From Janthinobacterium saanense (lineage in GTDB: Bacteria; Pseudomonadota; Gammaproteobacteria; Burkholderiales; Burkholderiaceae_D): 64,000 nt of DNA. Both the position numbers and the translations under genes were made by a program. The notes under the pieces are model-generated. The model worked only from the letters and a program-made list of their open reading frames with translations. It was not told the DNA's origin and did no database searches. Each line of letters opens with the position of its first letter. Position 1 is the first letter of the stretch. The stretch spans positions 372,001 to 436,000 of the forward strand of contig NZ_JACHCI010000003.1 in assembly GCF_014200675.1 (NCBI RefSeq), given 5' to 3'. Below are positions 9,352-16,365 of this stretch, one piece after another.

Positions 9352-9371
9352 TGGTATTGATAAAAGCACCA
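9352..9371. promoter_or_regulatory. Candidate GntR/NagR operator upstream of the nag promoter
   Basis: An imperfect dyad, TGGTATTGAT followed by AAAAGCACCA, begins TGGT and ends ACCA. It lies 12 bp upstream of the -35 box. TGGTATTGA recurs at 9444-9452, and GGTATT also occurs at 9342-9347 just before the -35. HutC-type GlcNAc regulators recognise TGGT...ACCA dyads, so this is a plausible but unproven site. Confidence 0.4.
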
Positions 9372-9451
9372 AAAAGTTTGTGTGGCTAGCCGAAGGTGTT
9401 TCTATAAGTCATTGTTAGTAAAGGTGTTTATTGTCATTGTGAATGGTATTG

Positions 9452-9477
9452 AAATTGGCCTTGTTTAATGCCAATTT
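9452..9477. repeat. Inverted repeat AAATTGGC / GCCAATTT
   Basis: Two perfect 8-bp arms (9452-9459 and 9470-9477) with a 10-nt loop lie in the 350-bp region between the divergent kinase gene and the small protein at 9587. It could be an operator for either gene. There is no proper T-tract, so it is a poor terminator. Confidence 0.35.
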
Positions 9478-9586
9478 TCTACAGGCACAGCATGGCTGAG
9501 GCGCGCAGTTTGCTTGGGAGCATGCTTGGCAAGCCTGGTCATCAGGAGTACAGTCCGCCTTTTAGACCTCAGTTGGAAGACAGCAG

Positions 9587-9871
9587 ATGAACGACAAGGC
9601 AGCAAAAAGCGAATATTGGGACGAGTGGCAGAGCGAGGCGCTGGCCGCCGGCGTGCCAGCGCCGTTGGCGGCACTGGGCATGGAAGTGATGCGCGCCCAT
9701 CGCAAGAATCGCTGGCCCAAGGAATTCCTCGGCCGCCTGGACGATGGTCCGACCATGCTGGCGATGTGCCTGGAAGACGAGGCAGAAACGGAAATGTTGT
9801 TTACCGAGTGCCTGTATCCCTACGATACGGCGCTGCTCGAGAAGACGCGCCGACGCCTTTGCCTGCACTGA
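9587..9871 (+). CDS. Small conserved-type hypothetical protein
   Basis: A 94-residue, soluble, acidic-to-neutral protein with many Trp and Met residues. It has no signal peptide and no membrane segment. I do not recognise the family. The ATG is preceded only by a weak purine stretch (ACAGCAG). It is divergent from the nag operon, and nothing in the context suggests a role. Codon use (GC-rich third positions) supports a real gene. Confidence 0.6.
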   Translation: MNDKAAKSEYWDEWQSEALAAGVPAPLAALGMEVMRAHRKNRWPKEFLGRLDDGPTMLAMCLEDEAETEMLFTECLYPYDTALLEKTRRRLCLH

Positions 9872-9939
9872 TGTAGTGGGGGCGTAAAGAAGCAGTCAGC
9901 AGAACGGCCGCCTGGTGCGGTCGTTTGTCTGTCTGGAAT

Positions 9940-10149
9940 CTATTTGCCAACGAAGGTGTCGTTGTTGGAGTTGCGTATGCGCAAGAGCAGCAGGCCGGCA
10001 GCAATCAGCAGCAGCGCTGGCGTGCTCGGTTCGTAGGGGTGTGGGGTGGGCGGCTTGCTGAGGTTGTATCGCGTGGAATCTGCACCGGCGAGATTGCTGC
10101 CGGCCGATAGGGTCAGGGCTGCTGTCAGCAGTATCAAATTTTTCATCAT
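9940..10149 (-). CDS. Small exported protein with PEP-CTERM-like tail
   Basis: The start at ATG 10149 gives a 69-residue protein with an N-terminal signal peptide (MMKNLILLTAALTLSAGSNL). After a short Pro-rich body comes a C-terminal sorting-like signal: YEPSTPALLLIAAGLLLL, then Arg-containing residues. This is close to the PEP-CTERM pattern (PEP, hydrophobic helix, basic tail), recognised by exosortase. The basic cluster is weak (RIRNSNNDTFVGK), so it may be degenerate. It is very short for a PEP-CTERM protein. A longer frame to 10272 lacks a sensible N-terminus. Confidence 0.5.
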   Translation of the reverse strand: MMKNLILLTAALTLSAGSNLAGADSTRYNLSKPPTPHPYEPSTPALLLIAAGLLLLRIRNSNNDTFVGK

Positions 10150-10226
10150 GGCGTGTCCGTTCGAGGCTGCAATCTGAATACGCAGGGCCGAAATGATCTC
10201 GGCACATGTCTTGTCTCCAGCGTGTA

Positions 10227-10240
10227 GTCTTGTCCAAGAC
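10227..10240. repeat. Short palindrome GTCTTG-TC-CAAGAC
   Basis: A perfect 6-bp dyad upstream of the PEP-CTERM-like gene, in the roughly 300-bp region 10150-10450 that otherwise holds no recognisable gene. It could be a regulator site; nothing else supports this. Confidence 0.25.
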
Positions 10241-10450
10241 GAGGGGCTTGCGCCCGCACATGATGGCTTCATATCTTTTTATGCTTTCGCTGTATTTAAA
10301 CACAATACATATAAATTTGGAATGCATTTTTGTTTTTATTGCACGCCAAGAGTGAGGGATAGGCTGGCGCTGGCCGGGAAATGACGTGGCATTTTCACGG
10401 CGCAGTGTCATAATGGGCTGGGCAATCCGCCCGGGCGTATGGAGCAGATG

Positions 10451-10558
10451 ATGAGCAAGGCACAGGACAGCAAGAAGGAAAGCAAGAAGGAGCCCGCGAA
10501 ATCCATGAAGGAAAAAAAGGAAGCCAAGAAGGTCAAGAAAGAAGAGCGCAAGCGGTAG
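10451..10558 (+). CDS. Lysine-rich 35-residue micropeptide
   Basis: A short frame starting ATG 10451 with GGAG 6 nt upstream encodes a peptide beginning MSKAQDSKKESKKEP and ending KKEERKR. It is nearly all Lys, Glu and Ala, strongly basic and predicted to be disordered or a single helix. No family is recognised. An ATG directly before it (10448) is too close to the Shine-Dalgarno. Such peptides often bind nucleic acids, but that is only a guess here. Confidence 0.5.
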   Translation: MSKAQDSKKESKKEPAKSMKEKKEAKKVKKEERKR

Positions 10559-10571
10559 GCGCATAGCTCGT

Positions 10572-11066
10572 ATGCGCATGCGCCACCTGACAAGACTTGC
10601 CGTGATGGCCGCCATGGCACTATTGCCTGCCGTCAGTGCGGTGGCGCAGAAAAAGGCGCCGCCGAGCACCTTCGGCCAGGTGGTGGGCAATGCGGTGCTG
10701 TGCGTCGACCATCTCGATAACAAGGCTTTTTATGCCTATCTGCTGACGGCTTTCGGCCCGGCCTACAAGCATGAGGGCGGCGCCTACTGGTTCCGCACCG
10801 ACGCCACGCTGTGGGGCGCGCCCGTCACCGACGTGATCGTCAGCGACGATACCAGTGCGCTCGTGTTCATGGGCGTGGTGGCTGACACCACGCCGGAAAA
10901 ACTGGAGCCGGCCATTCGCGCTGCGTCGGGCATGGCTTTCAGCAAGGCCGATAATTCCGCATTTCCTGTCCGAACATCCGTGCCTGGCAGTAAAATCGTC
11001 TACTTTCGTAGCAAGGCAAAAGTCTATTGCGCCAGATACAAGCCATTGCCCAAGCATACCCGTTGA
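10572..11066 (+). CDS. Exported hypothetical protein, 164 aa
   Basis: The N-terminus MRMRHLTRLAVMAAMALLPA followed by VSAVAQ is a Sec signal peptide with cleavage near residue 25. The mature 139 residues carry two Cys (in AVLCVDHL and VYCARYK), possibly a disulfide, and no known motif. It begins 13 bp after the Lys-rich micropeptide and precedes the GspA-like gene by 63 bp; function is unknown. ATG 10578 is an alternative start with the same signal peptide. Confidence 0.65.
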   Translation: MRMRHLTRLAVMAAMALLPAVSAVAQKKAPPSTFGQVVGNAVLCVDHLDNKAFYAYLLTAFGPAYKHEGGAYWFRTDATLWGAPVTDVIVSDDTSALVFMGVVADTTPEKLEPAIRAASGMAFSKADNSAFPVRTSVPGSKIVYFRSKAKVYCARYKPLPKHTR

Positions 11067-11129
11067 GCGTGCAGCTTGTTTGCTGCTGCGCCTGACTGTG
11101 CCACCTGATTCTCCATCCGCAGGGTCTTC

Positions 11130-12740
11130 ATGTACACGCATTATTTTCAGCTCAAGCAATCGCCGTTTTCGATCGCCCCCGATCCCCGCTATCTGTTCAT
11201 GAGCGAACGCCACCGCGAAGCGCTGGCCCATTTGCTGTATGGCGTGGGCAGCGGCGGCGGCTTTGTCTTGCTGACAGGGGAAATCGGCGCCGGCAAGACC
11301 ACCGTGTGCCGCTGTTTCATGGAGCAGATCCCCGAGAATTGCCAGCTCGCCTATATCTTCAATCCCAAGCTGTCGGTGGAAGAATTGCTGCACTCGATCT
11401 GCGAGGAATTCCGCATCGGCCTGGCGCCCGGCGTGTCCAGCGTGAAAGGCTATGTCGATGCGATCAACACGCATTTGCTGGCCAGCCATGCGCAGGGCAA
11501 GAACAATGTGCTGATTATTGACGAAGCGCAAAACCTGTCGGCTGCGGTGCTGGAGCAATTGCGCTTGCTGACGAATCTGGAAACGAGCGAGCGCAAGCTG
11601 CTGCAAATCATTTTGATCGGCCAGCCCGAATTGCGCACCATGCTGGCCCGGCCGGAACTGGAGCAACTGGCGCAGCGCGTGATCGCCCGCTATCACCTGG
11701 GTTCCCTGTCGGCCGATGAGACGGCCAGCTATATCCACCACCGGCTGGCGGTGGCGGGCAGCACGGCGCAGCAGCCATTCGCTGCCAGCCTGATGGCGAA
11801 AATTCATCAGTTGAGCCATGGTGTGCCGCGCCGCATCAATCTGCTGTGCGACCGCGCGCTGCTGGGCGCCTATGTGGAAAACCAGCGGCAAGTGACGCGC
11901 AAGATCTTGCGCCGGGCGGCGCAGGAAGTGTTTGCGGAAGAGGGCGCTAAACCATCGTCGCACTGGCGCTGGCCGCAAGTGGCGGCCGGCGTGCTGGCCG
12001 GCGCCGTGGTGACGGCTGCGCTGGCCTGGCATTTTGCGCCAGTGCCCCGGCACGCACCGGCGCCGCTGGCCGCAGTGGCATCCGCGCCCAAGCCTGCTGC
12101 CATACCCGCTGCCAAGGTGGCGGTGCTGGACCGCAACGCCGTCCTGCGCCAGCTGGCCAGCTTGTGGGGTGAGCAATTGCCGGCGGGCGACGCCTGCCAG
12201 GCGGGCGCCCGCGCAGGTTTGCGCTGCCTGCAAAGCCGGGGCGGCATCGCCGAGCTGCGCGTGCTGGACCGGCCAGCCATGCTGAGCTTGTCCGGCGATG
12301 GCGGCGTGGAGCAACTGGCCGTGCTGACCGGTCTGCACGGTGAGCAGGCCAGCGTGCTGGTCGATGGAAAACAGCAAAGCTTGCCGCTGGCGCAACTGGC
12401 ACAGCGCAGCGATGGCAGTTTCGTCACCTTCTGGCGCGCGCCGCGCGGCTGGCGCGATGAAGTGCCGGTCGGCGCCCGTGGTGCCGACGTCGATTGGCTG
12501 GCGCGGAGATTGGCGCAATTGCATGGCTTGCCGCCGCCGGCCGACAACCTGCCGCTGGATGATGCGATGCAAAAGCTGCTGCGCGACTTCCAGCAAGAAC
12601 AGCAGCTGAAGGCCGATGGCCTGGCCGGACCGAAGACTTTCATGCGCCTGATGCAACTGGGTGATAACAATACAGAGCCGCGCCTGTCGGGTGCTACAGC
12701 AGCTACAGCAGCCACAGCGGCCTTGGTCGCGGGGAAATAA
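11130..12740 (+). CDS. GspA/ExeA-type AAA ATPase with peptidoglycan-binding domain
   Basis: A 536-residue inner-membrane ATPase. Residues 1-270 form the ExeA-like AAA domain with Walker A LLTGEIGAGKTTVCR (about 48-62) and Walker B NVLIIDEAQNLS (about 126-137). One membrane helix follows near 283-303, and a periplasmic region ends in a PG_binding_1 domain (DAMQKLLRDFQQEQQLKADG through KTFMRLMQL). In Aeromonas, ExeA with ExeB remodels peptidoglycan so that the type II secretin can assemble. The downstream gene is the matching GspB-like partner. No gsp structural genes are in view, so the pair stands alone here. Confidence 0.9.
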   Translation: MYTHYFQLKQSPFSIAPDPRYLFMSERHREALAHLLYGVGSGGGFVLLTGEIGAGKTTVCRCFMEQIPENCQLAYIFNPKLSVEELLHSICEEFRIGLAPGVSSVKGYVDAINTHLLASHAQGKNNVLIIDEAQNLSAAVLEQLRLLTNLETSERKLLQIILIGQPELRTMLARPELEQLAQRVIARYHLGSLSADETASYIHHRLAVAGSTAQQPFAASLMAKIHQLSHGVPRRINLLCDRALLGAYVENQRQVTRKILRRAAQEVFAEEGAKPSSHWRWPQVAAGVLAGAVVTAALAWHFAPVPRHAPAPLAAVASAPKPAAIPAAKVAVLDRNAVLRQLASLWGEQLPAGDACQAGARAGLRCLQSRGGIAELRVLDRPAMLSLSGDGGVEQLAVLTGLHGEQASVLVDGKQQSLPLAQLAQRSDGSFVTFWRAPRGWRDEVPVGARGADVDWLARRLAQLHGLPPPADNLPLDDAMQKLLRDFQQEQQLKADGLAGPKTFMRLMQLGDNNTEPRLSGATAATAATAALVAGK

Positions 12741-12741
12741 G

Positions 12742-13380
12742 ATGTCGTATATTCTGGAAGCACTGAAAAAATCGCAGGCCGAGCGTCAACTGGGTGAGTT
12801 GCCATCCATCCACGCGCCCCAGTTGCCGTTACATCATGCGCACGGCGTGGCTGACAATCGGCACTTGCCGGTGTGGCTGGCGCTGGGGGCGGCCGTGCTG
12901 GCCGTGCTGGCGGCGCTGCTGTGGTGGCGGCCCTGGCAGCAGCCAGCGCCGGCTGCTGTATTGGCCCCGGTCACGGCCCCGGCTCCTGCTCCTGCTCCTG
13001 TCGTCGTTGCGCCTGCGCCAGTGCTTGCGCCGCTAGCGCCTGCACAAGCGCCCGCGCCCGTCAAGGCGGCGCCCGTGCCCGTTCCTGAACCCAAGCCACA
13101 AGCTGTCGCCAGGGCGGAAGCGGCCGCGCCAGCCAGCGCGCCATCGGAAGAAGTGATACCCGGCCTGCGCGACTTGCCCGAACCGATACGGCAGCAAATT
13201 CCACCCATCGTCCTGGGTGGCTACATCTATTCCAAAAATCCGGAAGACCGCTTGTTGCTGATCGACAAAGTGCTGCGCCATGAAGGCGAGGAACTGGCGC
13301 CGGGCCTGGTGCTGGAAAAGCTGCAGCCCAAGGCAGCCATCTTCAACTTCAAGGGTTATCGCTACAAGATGCCGTATTGA
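12742..13380 (+). CDS. GspB-type secretion partner protein
   Basis: Starts one base after the GspA-like stop. ATG 12742 gives MSYILEALKKSQAERQLGEL, the characteristic N-terminus of the T2SS GspB family. One membrane helix (about residues 45-65, LPVWLALGAAVLAVLAALLW) is followed by an Ala/Pro-rich periplasmic spacer (about 70-140). A C-terminal domain ends with IVLGGYIYSKNPEDRLLLID and FKGYRYKMPY, which matches the family. 212 residues in total. It should pair with the ATPase through the membrane and periplasmic regions. Confidence 0.9.
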   Translation: MSYILEALKKSQAERQLGELPSIHAPQLPLHHAHGVADNRHLPVWLALGAAVLAVLAALLWWRPWQQPAPAAVLAPVTAPAPAPAPVVVAPAPVLAPLAPAQAPAPVKAAPVPVPEPKPQAVARAEAAAPASAPSEEVIPGLRDLPEPIRQQIPPIVLGGYIYSKNPEDRLLLIDKVLRHEGEELAPGLVLEKLQPKAAIFNFKGYRYKMPY

Positions 13381-13520
13381 TTGCAGCCCGGTCGTTGTTG
13401 CATATCAAGCCAGGCCAAGGCCAAGGGAACCCGCTAGCTTGGCCTGGGTCGAACTGCTGTTGGCACCGCTGTGTGCCTCAGGCGCAGGCAGGCCGCAAGT
13501 TCTGGCTTGGGAGTTCTATC

Positions 13521-14939
13521 ATGATGAGCAATCTGGCGCAGATCGACCATATCGTCGTGCTGATGATGGAAAACCGTTCCTTTGACCATATGCTGGGCTA
13601 TCTGAGCCTGGAGGGCGGGCGCAGCGATATCGACGGCTTGCGCGCCGAATATGCCAACACGCATGGTGGCGTGAGTTATCCCATCCATCATTTGCAGCGC
13701 ACGGCATTGGGCGCAGAGCAAGATCCATCGCATACAGGCGCGTCCGTCGCGGCGCAGCTGCAAAACAGGAATGGCGGTTTTGTCGACGATTATGCGCAAA
13801 CGCATCCTGGCGACCCTGACGTCGATCTGGTGATGGGTTACTACAACGCGAACGACTTGCCCATGTATGACTTCCTGGCGCAGCAATTTTGCGTCTGCGA
13901 CCGCTGGCATAGTTCGGTGCCGGGCGCGACCTGGCCCAACCGCCTGTACGCCATCAGCGGCAGGGCGGCCGGCAGCAAGGACAGCAAGCGCGTGCCCCTG
14001 TATGCGAATAAATCCTTTGTGCGCCAGCTGGAGCGTTCCCTGGTCAGCTGGAAATTTTATTCCGCCTGGAAACCCTGGAGCCTGGCCCTGACGGACGACC
14101 ATTACCGCTCATCCGAATGCTATGAACCTTTCGGTTCGCGCCAGCGCCGCTATGGCTTCATCGGCGATACGCTGGCGGGTACCTTGCCCTCGGTCAGCTG
14201 GATCGATCCCCATTTCTTTGCCGATGACGACCATCCGCCAGCCGACATCCGCGCCGGCCAGGCGCTGGTGGCGCAGGTCTACCAGGCCTTGTCGCAGGGT
14301 CCTGCCTGGCCGCGCACCTTGTTCATCCTCTGCTATGACGAGCACGGCGGCTTTTTCGATCACGTGCTGCCCGGCCCGGCCGCAGACGATGATCCTGCTT
14401 TTCGCCAGTATGGAGCGCGCGTGCCGGCCTTGCTGGTGTCGCCATTGCTGCCGCCAGGGAGCGTCTGCCACGATTTGCTGGACCACACGTCCATCATCAA
14501 AACCATCTTGCAGCGCTTTTGCCAGGGCGTGGACGGCGCCTTGCCCGACATGGGCGCGCGCGTGGCAGCTGCAGGCAGTCTGGGCGCGGCATTGTCGCTG
14601 ACGCAGCCGCGGCCAGCGCCTGCCATGCCCGACAGTGTGCAAGCCCAGCGCGCGTGCTGGGAAGCGGAGCTGCGCGCCGCCGATTTCGCGCCCGTGGACA
14701 AGGCCGTGGCCTTGGGCGCATCGTCTGCGGCGACTATGTCCGATGCCGAGGCGGGCGCGATCGCCGCCCATCGGCAATTGGCCCGTGGCGCGAAAAATGC
14801 ACTGGCAGCCAATGGTAAAAGTGGCAAGAGTGGGCCGCAGTCGCTCGGCCGGCGGCGGAAAAATAAAAGTCCTTCCGATGGGCATGTGCTGGCGCCAGCG
14901 AGGATGGCGCTGCTGAACGATGGCGAGGGCAGTGGCTGA
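13521..14939 (+). CDS. Phosphoesterase family protein (phospholipase C / acid phosphatase type)
   Basis: A 472-residue member of the PF04185 phosphoesterase family. The N-terminal metal and nucleophile region is DHIVVLMMENRSFDHMLGYL (residues 9-28), the middle contains VCDRWHSSVPGATWPNRLYA, and YDEHGGFFDHV supplies further metal ligands. No signal peptide is seen from ATG 13521 (GGGAG 7 nt upstream), unlike secreted PLCs, so it is either cytosolic or exported atypically. The C-terminal 80 residues are Ala/Lys/Arg-rich and low complexity. Members hydrolyse phospholipid or phosphate monoesters; the actual substrate is unknown. Confidence 0.85.
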   Translation: MMSNLAQIDHIVVLMMENRSFDHMLGYLSLEGGRSDIDGLRAEYANTHGGVSYPIHHLQRTALGAEQDPSHTGASVAAQLQNRNGGFVDDYAQTHPGDPDVDLVMGYYNANDLPMYDFLAQQFCVCDRWHSSVPGATWPNRLYAISGRAAGSKDSKRVPLYANKSFVRQLERSLVSWKFYSAWKPWSLALTDDHYRSSECYEPFGSRQRRYGFIGDTLAGTLPSVSWIDPHFFADDDHPPADIRAGQALVAQVYQALSQGPAWPRTLFILCYDEHGGFFDHVLPGPAADDDPAFRQYGARVPALLVSPLLPPGSVCHDLLDHTSIIKTILQRFCQGVDGALPDMGARVAAAGSLGAALSLTQPRPAPAMPDSVQAQRACWEAELRAADFAPVDKAVALGASSAATMSDAEAGAIAAHRQLARGAKNALAANGKSGKSGPQSLGRRRKNKSPSDGHVLAPARMALLNDGEGSG

Positions 14940-15023
14940 GTCTGGAAAGAAACTGTCAGGTGGCTGCGTATAATAAGCTGCACTCACTGTAAGCAGCCCC
15001 ACCGACAAAAGAGGACGACCATC

Positions 15024-15560
15024 ATGCAAGCATCCATGCCCGCGCACCCGGTACTGGGCGTCATAGGCCGTTCCGGCAGTGGCAAGACTACCTTGCTGGA
15101 GTACGTGGTGCAGCAACTGGCGGCGCGTGGTCTGCGTGTCAACCTGGTCAAGCATAGCCACCATGACCTGGCGCTGGAGCCGCCACAGAAAGATAGCGCC
15201 CGTTTGCGCCTGGCTGGCGCGGCCGAAGTGATGGTGGCTTCGCCCTATCGTTATGCCATCGTGCATGAGTTGCGCGGCGCGCCCGAACCGACCCTGGCCC
15301 AGCAATTGGCCCGCATGGGGCCGGCAGACCTGACCCTGGTCGAGGGCTTCAAGCAAGATGCCATCCCCAAGCTGGAAGTATTTCGTGTTGAAGTGGGGCA
15401 AGTGCCGCTGTATCCACATGATGTGCATGTGATCGCCGTGGCGTCGGATAGCCCGGCGCCGGACGACCTGCGCGAGGGACTGGTCTGGCTGGACTTGAAT
15501 GCCCCCAATGACGTGCTGGGCTGGCTGCTGCAGTGGCATACAGACTGGCTGCGAAAATAA
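15024..15560 (+). CDS. mobB: Molybdopterin-guanine dinucleotide biosynthesis protein MobB
   Basis: A 178-residue GTP-binding P-loop protein ([18 protein letters not shown], residues 12-29) with downstream motifs [22 protein letters not shown] and [10 protein letters not shown] typical of MobB. It assists MobA in attaching GMP to molybdopterin for the molybdenum cofactor. AGAGGA lies close upstream, and TATAAT at 14969-14974 is a possible -10. It stands alone here with no mobA or moe genes, which is common in betaproteobacteria. Confidence 0.93.
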   Translation: MQASMPAHPVLGVIGRSGSGKTTLLEYVVQQLAARGLRVNLVKHSHHDLALEPPQKDSARLRLAGAAEVMVASPYRYAIVHELRGAPEPTLAQQLARMGPADLTLVEGFKQDAIPKLEVFRVEVGQVPLYPHDVHVIAVASDSPAPDDLREGLVWLDLNAPNDVLGWLLQWHTDWLRK

Positions 15561-15563
15561 GCC

Positions 15564-15590
15564 TAAAGTATTGCTCGTGCCGCCCGTTAA
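15564..15590 (+). promoter_or_regulatory. Sigma-28 (FliA)-type promoter
   Basis: TAAAGTAT (15564-15571), an 11-bp spacer, then CCCGTTAA (15583-15590). The flagellar sigma-28 consensus is TAAAGTTT-N11-GCCGATAA, so the match is 7 of 8 and 6 of 8. It lies 28 bp before the start of a predicted motility protein. Confidence 0.65.
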
Positions 15591-15618
15591 TACAGGTAGA
15601 CCATTACTGGAGAACGCC

Positions 15619-15819
15619 ATGGACGTCGGAAGCATTGCTCAACTGTCAACCACGATGGCGGAGACAGGAACGCGGCAAGCCGTCGGCTTGTCTGTGCTGA
15701 AAAAAGCACAGGAAGTGCAGAGTTCCACCGCCACCGCCTTGCTGGCCGCCTTGCCACCTGTGCCTGCAGCGCCGAATCTGCCTGCTCACCTGGGTAACCG
15801 CATCAATACCACTGCCTGA
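15619..15819 (+). CDS. Small putative motility protein (YjfB-like)
   Basis: A 66-residue protein starting MDVGSIAQLSTTMAETGTRQ, with a VLKKAQEVQSSTATALLAAL helix and a Pro-rich end. The N-terminal pattern and size match the YjfB-type putative motility protein family. GGAGA sits upstream of ATG 15619. The sigma-28-type promoter in front supports late flagellar-class expression. Molecular function is unknown for the family. Confidence 0.75.
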   Translation: MDVGSIAQLSTTMAETGTRQAVGLSVLKKAQEVQSSTATALLAALPPVPAAPNLPAHLGNRINTTA

Positions 15820-15867
15820 GTGCGCGTCACCAGGCGCCATCCTCTGCGTCTGAGCTGGTTTTTGCCC

Positions 15868-15912
15868 GCCCACACCACCGTTGCTGACGGTGGCGGTGGG
15901 CTTTTTGTTTTT
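15868..15912 (+). terminator. Rho-independent terminator after the motility gene
   Basis: A GC-rich stem (15868-15881 with 15887-15901, one C bulge or mismatch, loop TGCTG) is followed by CTTTTTGTTTTTT. It ends the small motility transcript and isolates the bufferin locus that follows. Confidence 0.85.
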
Positions 15913-16057
15913 TGCCTGTTCCTCTTGTGGCCATAAAAAAACGGAATGTTCGCCACGCCGCCGCCAATTCAGTAGAATCACTGTGCCGATGGCGGCATGG
16001 CTGCCCGGTGCGGCATGCGTCTGCTCCCATTTATCTATCACTTGCAAGAGGAATACC

Positions 16058-16348
16058 ATGAACAAACGTCAAGCCTTCGTCGCCGCTGCCCTCGCAGGCC
16101 TGTGCGCCACCAGTGCCGTCAGCGCAGCGGCGCACGATGCGCCTGCCACTACCGGCGACAAGGAAAAATGCTACGGCGTCGCCAAAGCAGGCCAGAATGA
16201 CTGCGCCTCGGCCGATGGCGCCCATTCCTGCGCCGGACAGGCGACACAAGATAACTTGCCTGGCGAGTGGGCCTATGTTGCCAAGGGCACGTGCACCCAG
16301 GCTGGCGGTTCCTTGAAACCGGTCAAGGCCGCCAAGCAGGCCAAGTAA
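16058..16348 (+). CDS. bufA1: Bufferin-type RiPP precursor (DUF2282, BufA1)
   Basis: A 96-residue precursor with a Sec signal peptide ([20 protein letters not shown], cleavage near AAA-H26) and a small periplasmic core. Four core Cys (38, 49, 58, 79) sit in [19 protein letters not shown] and VAKGTC, the conserved DUF2282 pattern. In described bufferins some of these Cys are oxidised by the DUF692 enzyme to thiooxazole-type groups and the product binds copper in the periplasm (established for the family; I apply it here by homology). AGAGGA precedes ATG 16058. The modification gene begins 17 bp downstream. The Lys-rich C-terminus ([10 protein letters not shown]) is unmodified tail. Confidence 0.9.
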   Translation: MNKRQAFVAAALAGLCATSAVSAAAHDAPATTGDKEKCYGVAKAGQNDCASADGAHSCAGQATQDNLPGEWAYVAKGTCTQAGGSLKPVKAAKQAK

Positions 16349-16365
16349 TCATCACTGCTGCCCGC

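Noticed and set aside
9452-9477. Terminator reading of the AAATTGGC hairpin
   Set aside because: Low GC stem and no T-run; it also lies upstream of both flanking genes, where no transcript needs to end.
10620-12656. 678-residue reverse-strand open frame
   Set aside because: Lies antisense to the GspA-like ATPase gene; the composition is Arg/His/Gln-rich as in mirror frames of GC-rich genes, and there is no motif or Shine-Dalgarno.
13377-13520. N-terminal extension of the phosphoesterase frame
   Set aside because: The upstream residues show no signal peptide or conserved motif and start inside the gspB-like stop; ATG 13521 has a proper Shine-Dalgarno.
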